Source: Mesorhizobium amorphae
GTDB lineage: Bacteria; Pseudomonadota; Alphaproteobacteria; Rhizobiales; Rhizobiaceae
Reading direction: 5' to 3'
DNA length: 53,041 nucleotides
Assembly: GCA_003240775.1 (NCBI GenBank)
Contig: QFNI01000026.1
Coordinates: 1-53,041, forward strand
A program made the translations under genes and the position numbers. Positions 31,039-39,716 of the stretch are shown here, one piece after another. Position 1 is the first letter of the stretch; every line of letters begins with the position of its first letter. Under the pieces are notes generated by a model. It had not been told where the DNA came from. It made no database searches and saw only the letters and a program-made list of their open reading frames with translations.

Positions 31039-32495
31039 CGCTTTTCCCCTTGCGCCAGCATCGCCTCGAAAACCGCGAACTGCTCGGTCATCTGGCGTTC
31101 CACCCCGTGTTCCCCCTTCATCCAGGCCCGTGCCCTTGCGCCCAGGCGCGCCGCATCGTCGGGATCGTCCAGGCAGCGGCGCATGGCGTCTGCTGCGTCG
31201 TCCACGCCCGCGCAGCCGAGAAGCGGCGGGGGCGTGCGGAAGTAGAGCGCGCCCGCCGCCTCGTCATAGCGCGTGACGAGGCGTCCGCCCATGGCGAGCG
31301 TTTCGAGCCCCAGCCCGCCGAGCGAGGCGGCCGCGAACTGGTCGATCACGGCACACGCCCCGCGCATCAGGGGTTCGAGCCGTGCCCGGCTGAGCGGCGC
31401 GAGCCAGGTGGTTCGCCCCTCCAGCCCATGCTCGGCGATCAGCGCGCGGCTTGCCTCCCAATCTTCGCCCCAGCGGATGGTGACGATGCGGAAGTCCCGG
31501 TTCTCGCGCGCGAGACGGGCGGCAGCCGCGATCCAGCGGTTGTTGCCCTTGAGAAAGCTCGCGCTGCCTTCCCGCCAATGGTGTCGCGCGGGCGCGAGGA
31601 AGTACGGCGTCTGTTTCCGCTCGCCCTTTTCCGGCTGTGCCGCCTTGTCGGTGTCGAACGGGTGCAGCATCGGGTGTCGGCGCTCGGGCGGGATGCCGAG
31701 GGCCGCGGCCTGCGCCATGCAATCGGAGTTCGTGACGAGCACCGCATGCGAGCGGCGATAGGTCCAGGCGCAGAGGCGGCCCCGCGCACTGTCCTCGAAA
31801 GGCATCCCGCGCAGTGTGCCAAGCTCCACCGCCGCGACTGCGGGATGCCCCGCCGCAAGCCCGTAGACCGCGCCGAGCGCGTAGCCCTGCACGATGTCGT
31901 ACCCACCCATGGCTTCCCCGAGCCCCGGGGCTCGGGCAAGGCTCGCGATCTCCGGCGGCGCGTCGGCCACAGCCGACTGCGCGGGGGCGGGCCCGCCAAC
32001 GGCGGTCTCCGGCGCACGGTAGGCGAAGGCGCGGGCGGCAGTGCGCAGCGGGGCAAGCCAAGCGGGCATCCGCCCTCCCCGCAGGAAACGACGCGCGTGA
32101 CGCAGCAGCGAAGCACGCCGCCAGCTTGCCCCCTCGATGGCAAGGCGGATGCGTCGCGCCTCCCCCTCATCGCCCCGCCCGCGCGCTGCGGCAAAGGCGA
32201 GCACGAGATCGCGCGGGCCTTGGGCGAACCAGTCAGGCGCCTGCCAGCCGCCCGTCGAAACCCGGCTCCAGTCGGGGTTGAAGTCGTCGCCCCATTCGCC
32301 TGCGATTGGTGCCTCGGCCCAGGCGGGATGGGCCATGATGTGGTAGGAATCGGGGTCGATCACCTCCGCGTCTACGCCGAAGCGGCGCTGAAGCGCGGCG
32401 TTGGCATAGGCGAAATTCGCGACATTGCCGATGTGGAGGATGCGGGGTGCCCGTCCGTGAGCGGCGCGGAACCGTTCCGGCCAGGAAGGCGCCAC
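31026..32495 (-). CDS. Glycosyltransferase, paralogue 2 of a tandem pair
   Basis: A 489-residue protein homologous to the one at 28595-30154, with matching blocks RILHIGNVANFAYANAALQRR, GDDFNPDWSRVSTGGW, VELGTLRGMPFEDSARGRL and HHWREGSASFLKGNNRW. The GTG at 32495 is chosen because it is the first usable start after the upstream epimerase stop at 32504. An ordinary ATG is missing in this frame. Its 3' end overlaps the next epimerase by 13 bases. The pair probably acts on different linkages of the same polymer. Confidence 0.8.
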   Translation of the reverse strand: MAPSWPERFRAAHGRAPRILHIGNVANFAYANAALQRRFGVDAEVIDPDSYHIMAHPAWAEAPIAGEWGDDFNPDWSRVSTGGWQAPDWFAQGPRDLVLAFAAARGRGDEGEARRIRLAIEGASWRRASLLRHARRFLRGGRMPAWLAPLRTAARAFAYRAPETAVGGPAPAQSAVADAPPEIASLARAPGLGEAMGGYDIVQGYALGAVYGLAAGHPAVAAVELGTLRGMPFEDSARGRLCAWTYRRSHAVLVTNSDCMAQAAALGIPPERRHPMLHPFDTDKAAQPEKGERKQTPYFLAPARHHWREGSASFLKGNNRWIAAAARLARENRDFRIVTIRWGEDWEASRALIAEHGLEGRTTWLAPLSRARLEPLMRGACAVIDQFAAASLGGLGLETLAMGGRLVTRYDEAAGALYFRTPPPLLGCAGVDDAADAMRRCLDDPDDAARLGARARAWMKGEHGVERQMTEQFAVFEAMLAQGEKRCAS

Positions 32496-32503
32496 CCGCC
32501 CGC

Positions 32504-33472
32504 TCAGCGCTTCATCAGTTCGCGGTAATAGCTGGCGGTCAGCGGAATGCCTTCCTCGAGATCGACCTTGGCCTCGAAGTCGATCTGGCTCTGCGCCCAT
32601 TTCACATCGGGCACGCGCAGCTCGATGTCGGCATAGTCCTTCCAGGTGAAGGTGATCTTGGATTTCGAGTTGAGCACCCGGATCACGGTGGAGGCGAGGC
32701 CGTAGATGGTGGTCACCGCGCGCGGGTTGCCGATGTTGAAGGCCTTGCCGGCGGCATTCGGGTGGGTGAGGCCCGCCATCACGCCGGCCACCATGTCGTC
32801 CACGTAGCACCAAGCGCGGATCTGGGTGCCCGTGCCGTGGATCTGGATGTCCTCGTCGCGGATGGCGCGCTTGATGAAGTTGGACAACGCGCCCTCGCCC
32901 ACCTGGCCGGGGCCGTAGACGTTGAAGGGCCGCACCACGACCGAAGGAATGCGGTGCTGCGCCCAGTAGGCGAGGGTCAGGTGCTCGGTGGCGAGCTTGG
33001 ACACCGCATAGCCCCAGCGCGCCTCGCCGACTGCGCCGATCACGGCCGACGAGGTCTCCGAAGAGCCATAGGCGTGCGAGCCGAAGATTTCCGAGGTGGA
33101 GAAGGTCAACACGCGCTCCACCTTGTCCCCCACCGCAAGCGCGCCGTGCATCACGTTGACGGTGCCCAGCATGTTGATCTCGAGCGTGGAGACCGGCTTC
33201 TTGCGCACGGTGTCGATGCCCGCGATCGCCGCGCAGTGGACGATGTGGGTGGGCTGGAACTCCACCATCGCATCCACCACCGCGCGCTCGTCGGTGACGT
33301 CGCCGCGATAGGCCTTTATGCGCTTGGCGTCGTCACCCAGGATGTGCTGTGCGGCGTCGCGGCTGTAATTGTCGAAGGTAGCGATCTCGTTGCGGTCCAT
33401 CAGGAGCTTGGCGAGGTTGGACCCGATGAAGCCCGCCCCGCCGGTGATGAAGATGCGCTTGTTTTCGAGCAT
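32504..33472 (-). CDS. NAD-dependent nucleotide-sugar epimerase/dehydratase
   Basis: A 322-residue extended short-chain dehydrogenase of the GalE/RmlB group. TGGAGFIGSN lies at residues 9-18, HCAAIAGID follows, the catalytic Ser region is FSTSEIFG, and the Tyr-x3-Lys is GYAVSKLATEH. The PFNVYGPGQVGEGALSNF substrate loop and the C-terminal ITFTWKDYADIELRVPDVKWAQ block resemble UDP-glucose/uronate epimerases and decarboxylases. The ATG at 33472 is preceded by AGGAAAG. Exact product is not decidable without a search. Confidence 0.86.
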   Translation of the reverse strand: MLENKRIFITGGAGFIGSNLAKLLMDRNEIATFDNYSRDAAQHILGDDAKRIKAYRGDVTDERAVVDAMVEFQPTHIVHCAAIAGIDTVRKKPVSTLEINMLGTVNVMHGALAVGDKVERVLTFSTSEIFGSHAYGSSETSSAVIGAVGEARWGYAVSKLATEHLTLAYWAQHRIPSVVVRPFNVYGPGQVGEGALSNFIKRAIRDEDIQIHGTGTQIRAWCYVDDMVAGVMAGLTHPNAAGKAFNIGNPRAVTTIYGLASTVIRVLNSKSKITFTWKDYADIELRVPDVKWAQSQIDFEAKVDLEEGIPLTASYYRELMKR

Positions 33473-33496
33473 GGGGGCTTTCCTGATGGTGCGTTT

Positions 33497-33518
33497 GCCC
33501 GAAGTCCGAGACTCGGGC
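33497..33518 (-). other. Hairpin in the leader of the epimerase gene
   Basis: GCCCGA and TCGGGC, extended by GTC/GAC with one bulged base, form a roughly 9-bp hairpin (33497-33518). It is 25 bases ahead of the epimerase start in the 156-base gap after the radical SAM gene. It lacks a U-run, so mRNA processing or attenuation is only a guess. Confidence 0.35.
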
Positions 33519-33628
33519 TGCCGTAAGGTCATGTGTGCCGGCCGTTCGGGGGGCCTTAGCAAGAGTTGCGCGAAGCGCCAAGCGGCGTGACGGTTTCCAA
33601 TGCTGCGGGATGCGACGAGACCGGCCCG

Positions 33629-35323
33629 TCAGCCGCGTGCGGAAGGAGCCAGCATCCGCCGAAGCCGCCCTGCCACGCGGCGCGGAAAGCGAAGGGCCGC
33701 GCGCGCCGGCCGCGCGAGCGGGCGCAGGAATTCCCTGATCCCGCCGCTTCTCGTCAAGCCGATGCGCAAGGAAGCGCCTGCGGCGCGAACCACGTGATCC
33801 GGCCACGCGAAGGCCCGGATGCCCAGCGGCTGGTCCGGTCCGGTCGCCGCGATGCGGTATCTGCCCTCCGGCAGCCAGATCGCAAAGCACAGGTCGGCGT
33901 CCACGGGCGCAAAGAAATGCGGCTCGGCGCCGGGCGGATCGTCGTCGCGGAAGAACAGCAGAAGCGGCCGTCCCGCATCGATGCGGCTCGAAGGCATCTG
34001 GCCGGCGGGCGCTTCGAGCCGGCCGCGAAGGCGTTCGGGCAGCTTGCCCCGGTATTCCCGGAACGGCTGATCGAGGATGTGCCAGGGAACGAGGTTTTCG
34101 AGAGCCTCGATGTGTCCGCGCGACACGTCGGCATAGGCGTCGGACCACAGCGCCCGGTTCTCGCTTGCGGCCCTCCGCATGGCGGGGAGGTAGTCCTCCT
34201 CTAGGGCCTGTCGGGCCTGGGCCAGGGCATCGCGCCAGCCGCCCGTCTCGGCCGGCGCGTTCTGAAAGCAGCGCAGGCTCTGCGCGGCGGGATAGGCGAC
34301 CACGGGCTGGTAGTTGAAGGGCGCCTCGAACGCGGTGCAAAGCCGGATCAGCGCTGCCAGCTCGTGCATGTTCGCCTTCATGGTGGAGACGTTGAACGAG
34401 AAGAACGCGCCTTTTCGCGCGCAAAGCGCGCGCAACTGCCGGGCGTTTTCAAGGAAGGGGTCCCATTTCGCCTTGTGCCGCACGGTCTCGAAGGTGCCAG
34501 CGGTTGCGCCGTCGAGCGAGATGATGATCGAGATGCGCCGGAAGGCCTCGATCTGCTCGAGCACGTCCGCGCGCAGAACGGTCGCGTTGGTTGTGGTGGA
34601 GAAGCGGATATAGGGGTTGGTTTCGCGCGCGGGCGAAGCGAGGAAGCGGCGCCAGAACGGCAGGATCAGCGGCTCGCCGCCGCCCGCCACCACATCCGAC
34701 AGAAACGGCACCAGCTCCAGAAGCTCGGCTGCGGCATCCTTGCGCCCGATGGATGCCTTGCGGCTGATGTTCTGGTAGCAGTGGACGCAGGCGAGATTGC
34801 AGCGATGGTCGGGCGTGTAATAGAGCACCGTGGGCCGCGAGGCACAGTGTTCCGCGCCGTCCAGGATCTCTCCGATCTTACCTGCCAGATTGTCAGCATA
34901 AGGACTGCCGGCATCGCCCAGCGCCTGCATGTCGAATTCGAGCCCGAGCTCCTGGCCCTGCGCCACCGCGAGGCAGCTGCCGCAGCCCGCGCCCGCGAGG
35001 TCGCCTGCGGCCATGCAACGGCGCACGCGGCGTGCCACGGGCCCGTTCCAGATTTCTTCCAGGGACTGGTCGTTGAGGTTGCCAAGCGGCTCGGTGTTGA
35101 GGGTGTTGATGTAGTTGCCGCGATAGGCGCAGGGCTGGGCCTTGCCGTTCACGTCGATCATCAGGCTCTGCCAGGGCTGAAGGCAGCGCGGTCTGCGCCC
35201 TTCGGCGATCGCTTCCAGAAGGTCGGTCATCGCCGGCACAAAGCGGTTCGGCGGCGCTGGCCCGTCCTGCGGCGGCGTCACGGCATCTTGCAGCAAAGTC
35301 GTGTCGCCCGGTGCGCTCACCAT
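33629..35323 (-). CDS. Radical SAM protein with SPASM-like cysteines in front of the core
   Basis: A 564-residue protein. The radical SAM motif CNLACVHC (Cys175, Cys179, Cys182) is followed by the GGGEPL and SLDGATAGTFETVR elements of the partial barrel. Unusually, a SPASM/twitch-like segment comes first: WQSLMIDVNGKAQPCAYRGN, then LGNLNDQSLEEIWNG and CGSC (Cys65, Cys114, Cys117). No comparable Cys set follows the core. Residues about 460-540 look like an added beta domain, and the tail is Arg-rich. Related proteins occur in polysaccharide and peptide-modification loci. The gene is divergent from a glycosyltransferase and heads the minus-strand polysaccharide unit. The substrate is unknown. 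Confidence 0.82.
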   Translation of the reverse strand: MVSAPGDTTLLQDAVTPPQDGPAPPNRFVPAMTDLLEAIAEGRRPRCLQPWQSLMIDVNGKAQPCAYRGNYINTLNTEPLGNLNDQSLEEIWNGPVARRVRRCMAAGDLAGAGCGSCLAVAQGQELGLEFDMQALGDAGSPYADNLAGKIGEILDGAEHCASRPTVLYYTPDHRCNLACVHCYQNISRKASIGRKDAAAELLELVPFLSDVVAGGGEPLILPFWRRFLASPARETNPYIRFSTTTNATVLRADVLEQIEAFRRISIIISLDGATAGTFETVRHKAKWDPFLENARQLRALCARKGAFFSFNVSTMKANMHELAALIRLCTAFEAPFNYQPVVAYPAAQSLRCFQNAPAETGGWRDALAQARQALEEDYLPAMRRAASENRALWSDAYADVSRGHIEALENLVPWHILDQPFREYRGKLPERLRGRLEAPAGQMPSSRIDAGRPLLLFFRDDDPPGAEPHFFAPVDADLCFAIWLPEGRYRIAATGPDQPLGIRAFAWPDHVVRAAGASLRIGLTRSGGIREFLRPLARPARAALRFPRRVAGRLRRMLAPSARG

Positions 35324-35391
35324 GGCTTGCCCTATCGCAGATGCGCCCGTGCGGCAACGCTGCGGAAGCCGTGCGCCCTGCCCGGTCCCGC

Positions 35392-36537
35392 ATGAGGATC
35401 GTCCACCTCCCCGTCGATCTGGGCGGCCACGCCTCCGGCTTGGCTGCGGCGCAGCGTGCCTTGGGCCACGAGGCCGAAGCCGTGTCGCTCGCATGGTCGG
35501 AGCTGGGCTTCAACGCCGACCGCTCCCTGGATGCGCCGCAGGGCACGTCGGGTCGGCTCAGGCGGCGCGAGGGCGCGCGCTGGCGGCTCCTGTGGGAGAC
35601 GCTCGTGCAAGCCGACGTGATCCACTGCCATTTCGGGCAGACCGCGCTTTCGGTGCGGCCCTATCCCCTTCTCGATCCGACCGCCCCCGGCAGCCGTTGG
35701 GGCGAGCGGCTGCGGCAGCTCTATGCCCGGCTTTTCTGGCTGCGCGACCTGCCGCTCTGGCGCTCGGCCGGCAAGACGGTCGCCATGACCTTCTACGGCG
35801 ACGACATCCGCTCCATCGCCGGAAGCGTCGAGCGCAACGCTTGGTCGCATCTGGCGATCCCTTCGGTGGCCGGCCCGCTTCTGCCGCGCGAGGCGCTGCG
35901 CGGGGAACTCCTGCGCGCGGTCGAGCGCCACGTGCCGCTCGTCTACGCCACCAACCCCGATCTCCTGGAGACCTTGCCCACCCGCGCGCGCCTCCTGGGC
36001 TACACCCATTGCGACCCCCGCCGCATCGCGCCCGCGCCCTGGCCGGAGGCTTGGGAAGAGCTTGCCATCGTCCACATGCCCACCAACCGTGCGGTGAAGG
36101 GCACCGACATCCTGGTCGAAGCGGTCGAGACCCTTCGCGCGGAAGGCTGCCCCATCCGTCTCACCCTGGTGGAAGGAAGGAGCAACGCGGAAGCCGTGGC
36201 CGCGATCGCGCGCCACCACCTGCTCTTCGACCAGTTGCGCGTCGGCTGGTATGGCGGGGTGGCGGTGGAGGCGATGATGCTGGGCCGCCCTGTTGCGGCC
36301 TTTCTGCACCCCCGCGACATGGCGCTAGCGCCGCCCGCGCTCGCGGCCGAGCTTCCCATTCTTCCCGTCACCGTGGACGGCTGCATCGGCACGCTCCGCG
36401 CGCTCGCCGCCACGCCGCGCGAAGCGCTCGCCCTGCGGGGCGCGCAGTCCCGCGCCTTCGCCGAGCGCTGGCACGACCCCAAGCTGATCGCGCAAGGCGT
36501 GATCGACGACTATCGGAGCGCGGGTGCACCGGCCTGA
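35392..36537 (+). CDS. Glycosyltransferase family 1/4-like protein
   Basis: A 381-residue protein with a GT-B-like outline. The N-terminus is RIVHLPVDLGGHASGLAAAQRALGHEA; ADVIHCHFG and TFYGDDIR follow in the N-terminal domain. The donor domain holds HMPTNRAVKGTDILVEAVETL and GWYGGVAVEAMMLGRPVAAF. It is divergent from the radical SAM gene across a 68-base gap that must hold both promoters. An in-frame ATG 27 codons upstream would overlap the radical SAM gene, so the ATG at 35392 is preferred. Confidence 0.82.
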   Translation: MRIVHLPVDLGGHASGLAAAQRALGHEAEAVSLAWSELGFNADRSLDAPQGTSGRLRRREGARWRLLWETLVQADVIHCHFGQTALSVRPYPLLDPTAPGSRWGERLRQLYARLFWLRDLPLWRSAGKTVAMTFYGDDIRSIAGSVERNAWSHLAIPSVAGPLLPREALRGELLRAVERHVPLVYATNPDLLETLPTRARLLGYTHCDPRRIAPAPWPEAWEELAIVHMPTNRAVKGTDILVEAVETLRAEGCPIRLTLVEGRSNAEAVAAIARHHLLFDQLRVGWYGGVAVEAMMLGRPVAAFLHPRDMALAPPALAAELPILPVTVDGCIGTLRALAATPREALALRGAQSRAFAERWHDPKLIAQGVIDDYRSAGAPA

Positions 36538-36653
36538 AACGCTTTTATCTTCCGTTGCGTAAACTACCCGCTATGGTTGCTTGACCCTATCCACCACCAC
36601 CCTTAATCGCCATATCCGGCTTTCACGGACGGGGCGGCGGGGCGTTTGAAGGC

Positions 36654-38582
36654 ATGTGCGGCATTAGCGGCCTGATCTGGCGCGACCCTTCGCGCCCTGC
36701 GCCGCTCGCCGAAATGGAGCGTATGAACCGGGCGATCGCCCATCGCGGGCCGGACGGTTCGGGCGTGCATTCCTGGGGCCCGGCCGCGCTCGGCCACCGC
36801 CGCTTGTCAGTTCTCGACCTGAGCGATGCCGCCCACCAGCCGATGGAAACGGAGGACGGCGCGCTCGCGCTCACCTTCAACGGCGAGATCTACAACTACC
36901 TCGAACTGCGCACTGAACTCGAAGCGCTCGGCGCCCGCTTCCGCTCGGGCGGCGACACGGCGGTGCTGCTCGAAGCCTTCCGCCACTGGGGGCCGGACTG
37001 CGTGCGCCGCCTCAACGGCATGTGGGCGTTCGCCGTGCTCGACAAGCGCCGCAACACGCTGTTCTGCTCGCGCGACCGCTTCGGCATCAAGCCCTTCTAT
37101 TACAGCGCGGATGACGAGCGCTTCGCCTTCTGCTCGGAGATCAAGGGCCTCGTCTCAGCGCTTCCCGCCTTGCGTAAACCCGATCCTCTCGCCATCCGCC
37201 GCTTCCTGCCCATGGGCCTCTTCGACGACCGTGCGGACACGGTGTTCGCAGGCGTCGGCCAGCTTCTGCCCGCCCACAACCTTTCGCTCGACCTCGGCAC
37301 CGGGCGGATCACGATCGAGCGCTTCTGGACGCCCGAGCCCGAAACCTATCGCGAGCGCTGGGCGGGCATCGATCCGGTGGAAGCGCTTCGCGGCCTTCTG
37401 GACGACGCCGTGCGCCTGCACATGCGCTCGGACGTGCCGGTCGGCGTCTGCCTGTCGGGCGGGCTCGATTCCTCGACGCTTCTGGCATTGGCTGCCGACT
37501 ACACGGCCGAGCCGCTGCGCACCTATTCGGGCATCTACGAGGGCCGCGACTACGACGAGCACGCCTATGCCGTAGCCGCCCGCGAACACGCCGGCGCGCA
37601 CGGCACTGACATCCGCCGGGAACCCGATGGCGATCTCCTCGAAGACCTCGCCCGCATCACCTGGGCGCAGGATATGCCGAGCGCGGGCCCCGGCCTCTAC
37701 ACCCAGTTCAACGTGATGCGCCGCGCGAGCGGGGACGTGAAGGTGCTGCTCGACGGCCAGGGCGCTGACGAGCTCTTCGGCGGCTATCTCTACTATTACG
37801 GCCTGCGCATCGACGATCTCGCGGAGCGCGAGGGCTTTCTGGCGAGCCACCGGCTGATCGCCCAGGTGCTGCGCCATTTCGGGCCTCGCGGGCTCGGGCC
37901 CGCGCGGGCACCCCTTTCCGCCCGCCTCGGCCGCGCGTTTCTGGAAGGCGGAGGCAGGCTGAAGGCTCGCTTCAAGCCCCATGCGGCCGGTGCCGAAGCG
38001 CCCCCCTTCTTTCTCGACGCCGCCGAAGACGACGAGCCGGCCTCAGACGCCTCGGGCCAGGAGCGCTTTCCCGCCCGTCTGCACGAGGATCTCGTTTCCC
38101 GCTCGCTGCCGGCGCTTCTGCACTACGAGGACCGCAATTCGATGGCCTTCGGGCTCGAATCGCGCGTGCCCTTCCTCGATGTGCGGCTGGTGGAATTTGC
38201 GCTCGGGCTCGATCCCGCCTTCAAGATCCGCGATGGCTGGACCAAGTGGGTGCTGCGCAAGGCTGCCGAGCCGAAGCTGCCGCCAAGCGTGGCCTGGCGT
38301 CGCTCCAAGATGGGCTATCCGACGCCCGCCGCGCGCTGGATGCGCAAGACCCGCGACCGCGACGCGCTGGCCGACCTCCTCTTCTCACAGTCCTTTCGCG
38401 AGCGCGGAATCGCCGCGCCCGATGCCGTGCGTTTCTTCTGGGAACAGCACCAGGCGGGCACAGTGGACCGTTCCTGGCTTTTGTGGCGCTACGCCACGCT
38501 GGAACTCTGGTTCCGCCACTTCATCGACCGGCTGGAGCCCGTTCCCGCCGCTACCCCCAGCCCCATGCCGGCGGCCGCATGA
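36654..38582 (+). CDS. asnB: Asparagine-synthase-like glutamine amidotransferase
   Basis: A 642-residue AsnB-type protein. Cys2 is the glutaminase nucleophile (MCGISGLIW) with NGEIYNY and GGDTAVLLEAF in the class II amidotransferase domain. The synthetase domain carries the PP-loop SGGLDSS (268-274). In polysaccharide loci such enzymes (for example WbpS) amidate uronic acids. Because a 2,3-diacetamido-sugar pathway lies two genes downstream, amidation of a uronic acid is more likely here than free asparagine synthesis, by context. Its stop overlaps the next glycosyltransferase start as ATGA. Confidence 0.88.
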   Translation: MCGISGLIWRDPSRPAPLAEMERMNRAIAHRGPDGSGVHSWGPAALGHRRLSVLDLSDAAHQPMETEDGALALTFNGEIYNYLELRTELEALGARFRSGGDTAVLLEAFRHWGPDCVRRLNGMWAFAVLDKRRNTLFCSRDRFGIKPFYYSADDERFAFCSEIKGLVSALPALRKPDPLAIRRFLPMGLFDDRADTVFAGVGQLLPAHNLSLDLGTGRITIERFWTPEPETYRERWAGIDPVEALRGLLDDAVRLHMRSDVPVGVCLSGGLDSSTLLALAADYTAEPLRTYSGIYEGRDYDEHAYAVAAREHAGAHGTDIRREPDGDLLEDLARITWAQDMPSAGPGLYTQFNVMRRASGDVKVLLDGQGADELFGGYLYYYGLRIDDLAEREGFLASHRLIAQVLRHFGPRGLGPARAPLSARLGRAFLEGGGRLKARFKPHAAGAEAPPFFLDAAEDDEPASDASGQERFPARLHEDLVSRSLPALLHYEDRNSMAFGLESRVPFLDVRLVEFALGLDPAFKIRDGWTKWVLRKAAEPKLPPSVAWRRSKMGYPTPAARWMRKTRDRDALADLLFSQSFRERGIAAPDAVRFFWEQHQAGTVDRSWLLWRYATLELWFRHFIDRLEPVPAATPSPMPAAA

Positions 38583-39697
38583 GGGCGCCCTTGCGCATCC
38601 TCGCGGTTTCGGCGGAAAGCCTTTTGCCGGGCTACGCCGCGCATGCGCACATGACGGCCGTGATGGATGCGCTGCGCGCGCGGGGCCATGCGATGGCGCT
38701 CGTGGCGCAGACCGACGGGGCCTATCACCAGAGCCGGATCGGCAGGAAGCTCGACCGCTACCGCATCCTGCATCGCGCGGTGCTGGCGCGCGCCGAGGAG
38801 GCCGACATCCTCTATCTGCGCGGCCACCCCGCCTTGATGCCGCTCGCGCGCGAGCTGCGGCGGCGCAACAAGCGGGTGGTCGTGGAATTGAACGGCCCGC
38901 CCGCCGAGATGGTGGTCACCTATCCCTGGCTGCGTCCCGTCCGGCCGCTCGTGCAGCATCTTTATGTCCGCCTCCTGCGCAGCGCTGACGGCATCGTCGC
39001 GATCACACCCAAGCTCGGCGCGCTGGCCGAACGCCTTGCGCCCGCGGTTCCCGTCACAGTGGTGGGCAACGGCGTGGACCTCAACCGTTTCCGCCCCCTT
39101 GAGCCCGACCCGGCCGCCAAGCCCTATGCAGTGTTCTTCGGCTCGCTCGCGCGCTGGCACGGGGTGACCGAGCTTCTGGATGCGGCGGGCCACGCGCTCT
39201 GGCCGCGCGGGCTCGACCTCGTGGTGGCGGGCGACGGCCAGCTTGGCCGCGAGGTGGAGGCCGCAACGCGCAGACTTTCCCATTGCCGCTGGCTGGGCCG
39301 GGTCGAGCATGAGCGGATGCCCGATCTCGTGGGGCGCGCCACGCTCGGCATCTCGCCCGTGCGCCGCATCGCCGGCCGCGGGTTGGACGACGTGTCGCCC
39401 CTCAAGCTCTTCGAGATGATGGCCTGCGGCCTGCCCGTGGTCGCCTCCGACATGCCCGGCCAGACAGAGCCCGTGACGCGCTTCGGCGGGGGCTTGATCT
39501 ACCCCAGCGGAGACTCTACGGAACTGGCCCGCGCGGTGGCACAGCTTTTCTCCGACCCCGCGCTGCGCCGGAGCATGAGCCTCGGTGCGCGGGCCGCGGC
39601 CGAAGCGAATGACTGGAACATGAAGGCGGCGGCCATCGAAGGGCTGCTTTTCCAGGCGCTGGGAGCGCCGGACGCCAAAGAGGCGCTCGCGTCTTGA
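38579..39697 (+). CDS. Glycosyltransferase family 4
   Basis: A 372-residue GT-B enzyme. The N-terminal acceptor domain begins LRILAVSAESLLPGYAAHAHM. The donor domain has VVGNGVDLNRFRP, VFFGSLARWHGVTELLDA and the EX7E-like stretch SPLKLFEMMACGLPVVASDMPG. The gene is coupled to the amidotransferase gene and is followed by the fused dehydrogenase-acetyltransferase after 19 bases. It is a cytoplasmic or peripheral membrane enzyme in polysaccharide repeat-unit assembly; the sugar it transfers is not known. Confidence 0.88.
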   Translation: MRAPLRILAVSAESLLPGYAAHAHMTAVMDALRARGHAMALVAQTDGAYHQSRIGRKLDRYRILHRAVLARAEEADILYLRGHPALMPLARELRRRNKRVVVELNGPPAEMVVTYPWLRPVRPLVQHLYVRLLRSADGIVAITPKLGALAERLAPAVPVTVVGNGVDLNRFRPLEPDPAAKPYAVFFGSLARWHGVTELLDAAGHALWPRGLDLVVAGDGQLGREVEAATRRLSHCRWLGRVEHERMPDLVGRATLGISPVRRIAGRGLDDVSPLKLFEMMACGLPVVASDMPGQTEPVTRFGGGLIYPSGDSTELARAVAQLFSDPALRRSMSLGARAAAEANDWNMKAAAIEGLLFQALGAPDAKEALAS

Positions 39698-39716
39698 GCG
39701 CCTGCGGGAGACGGAT

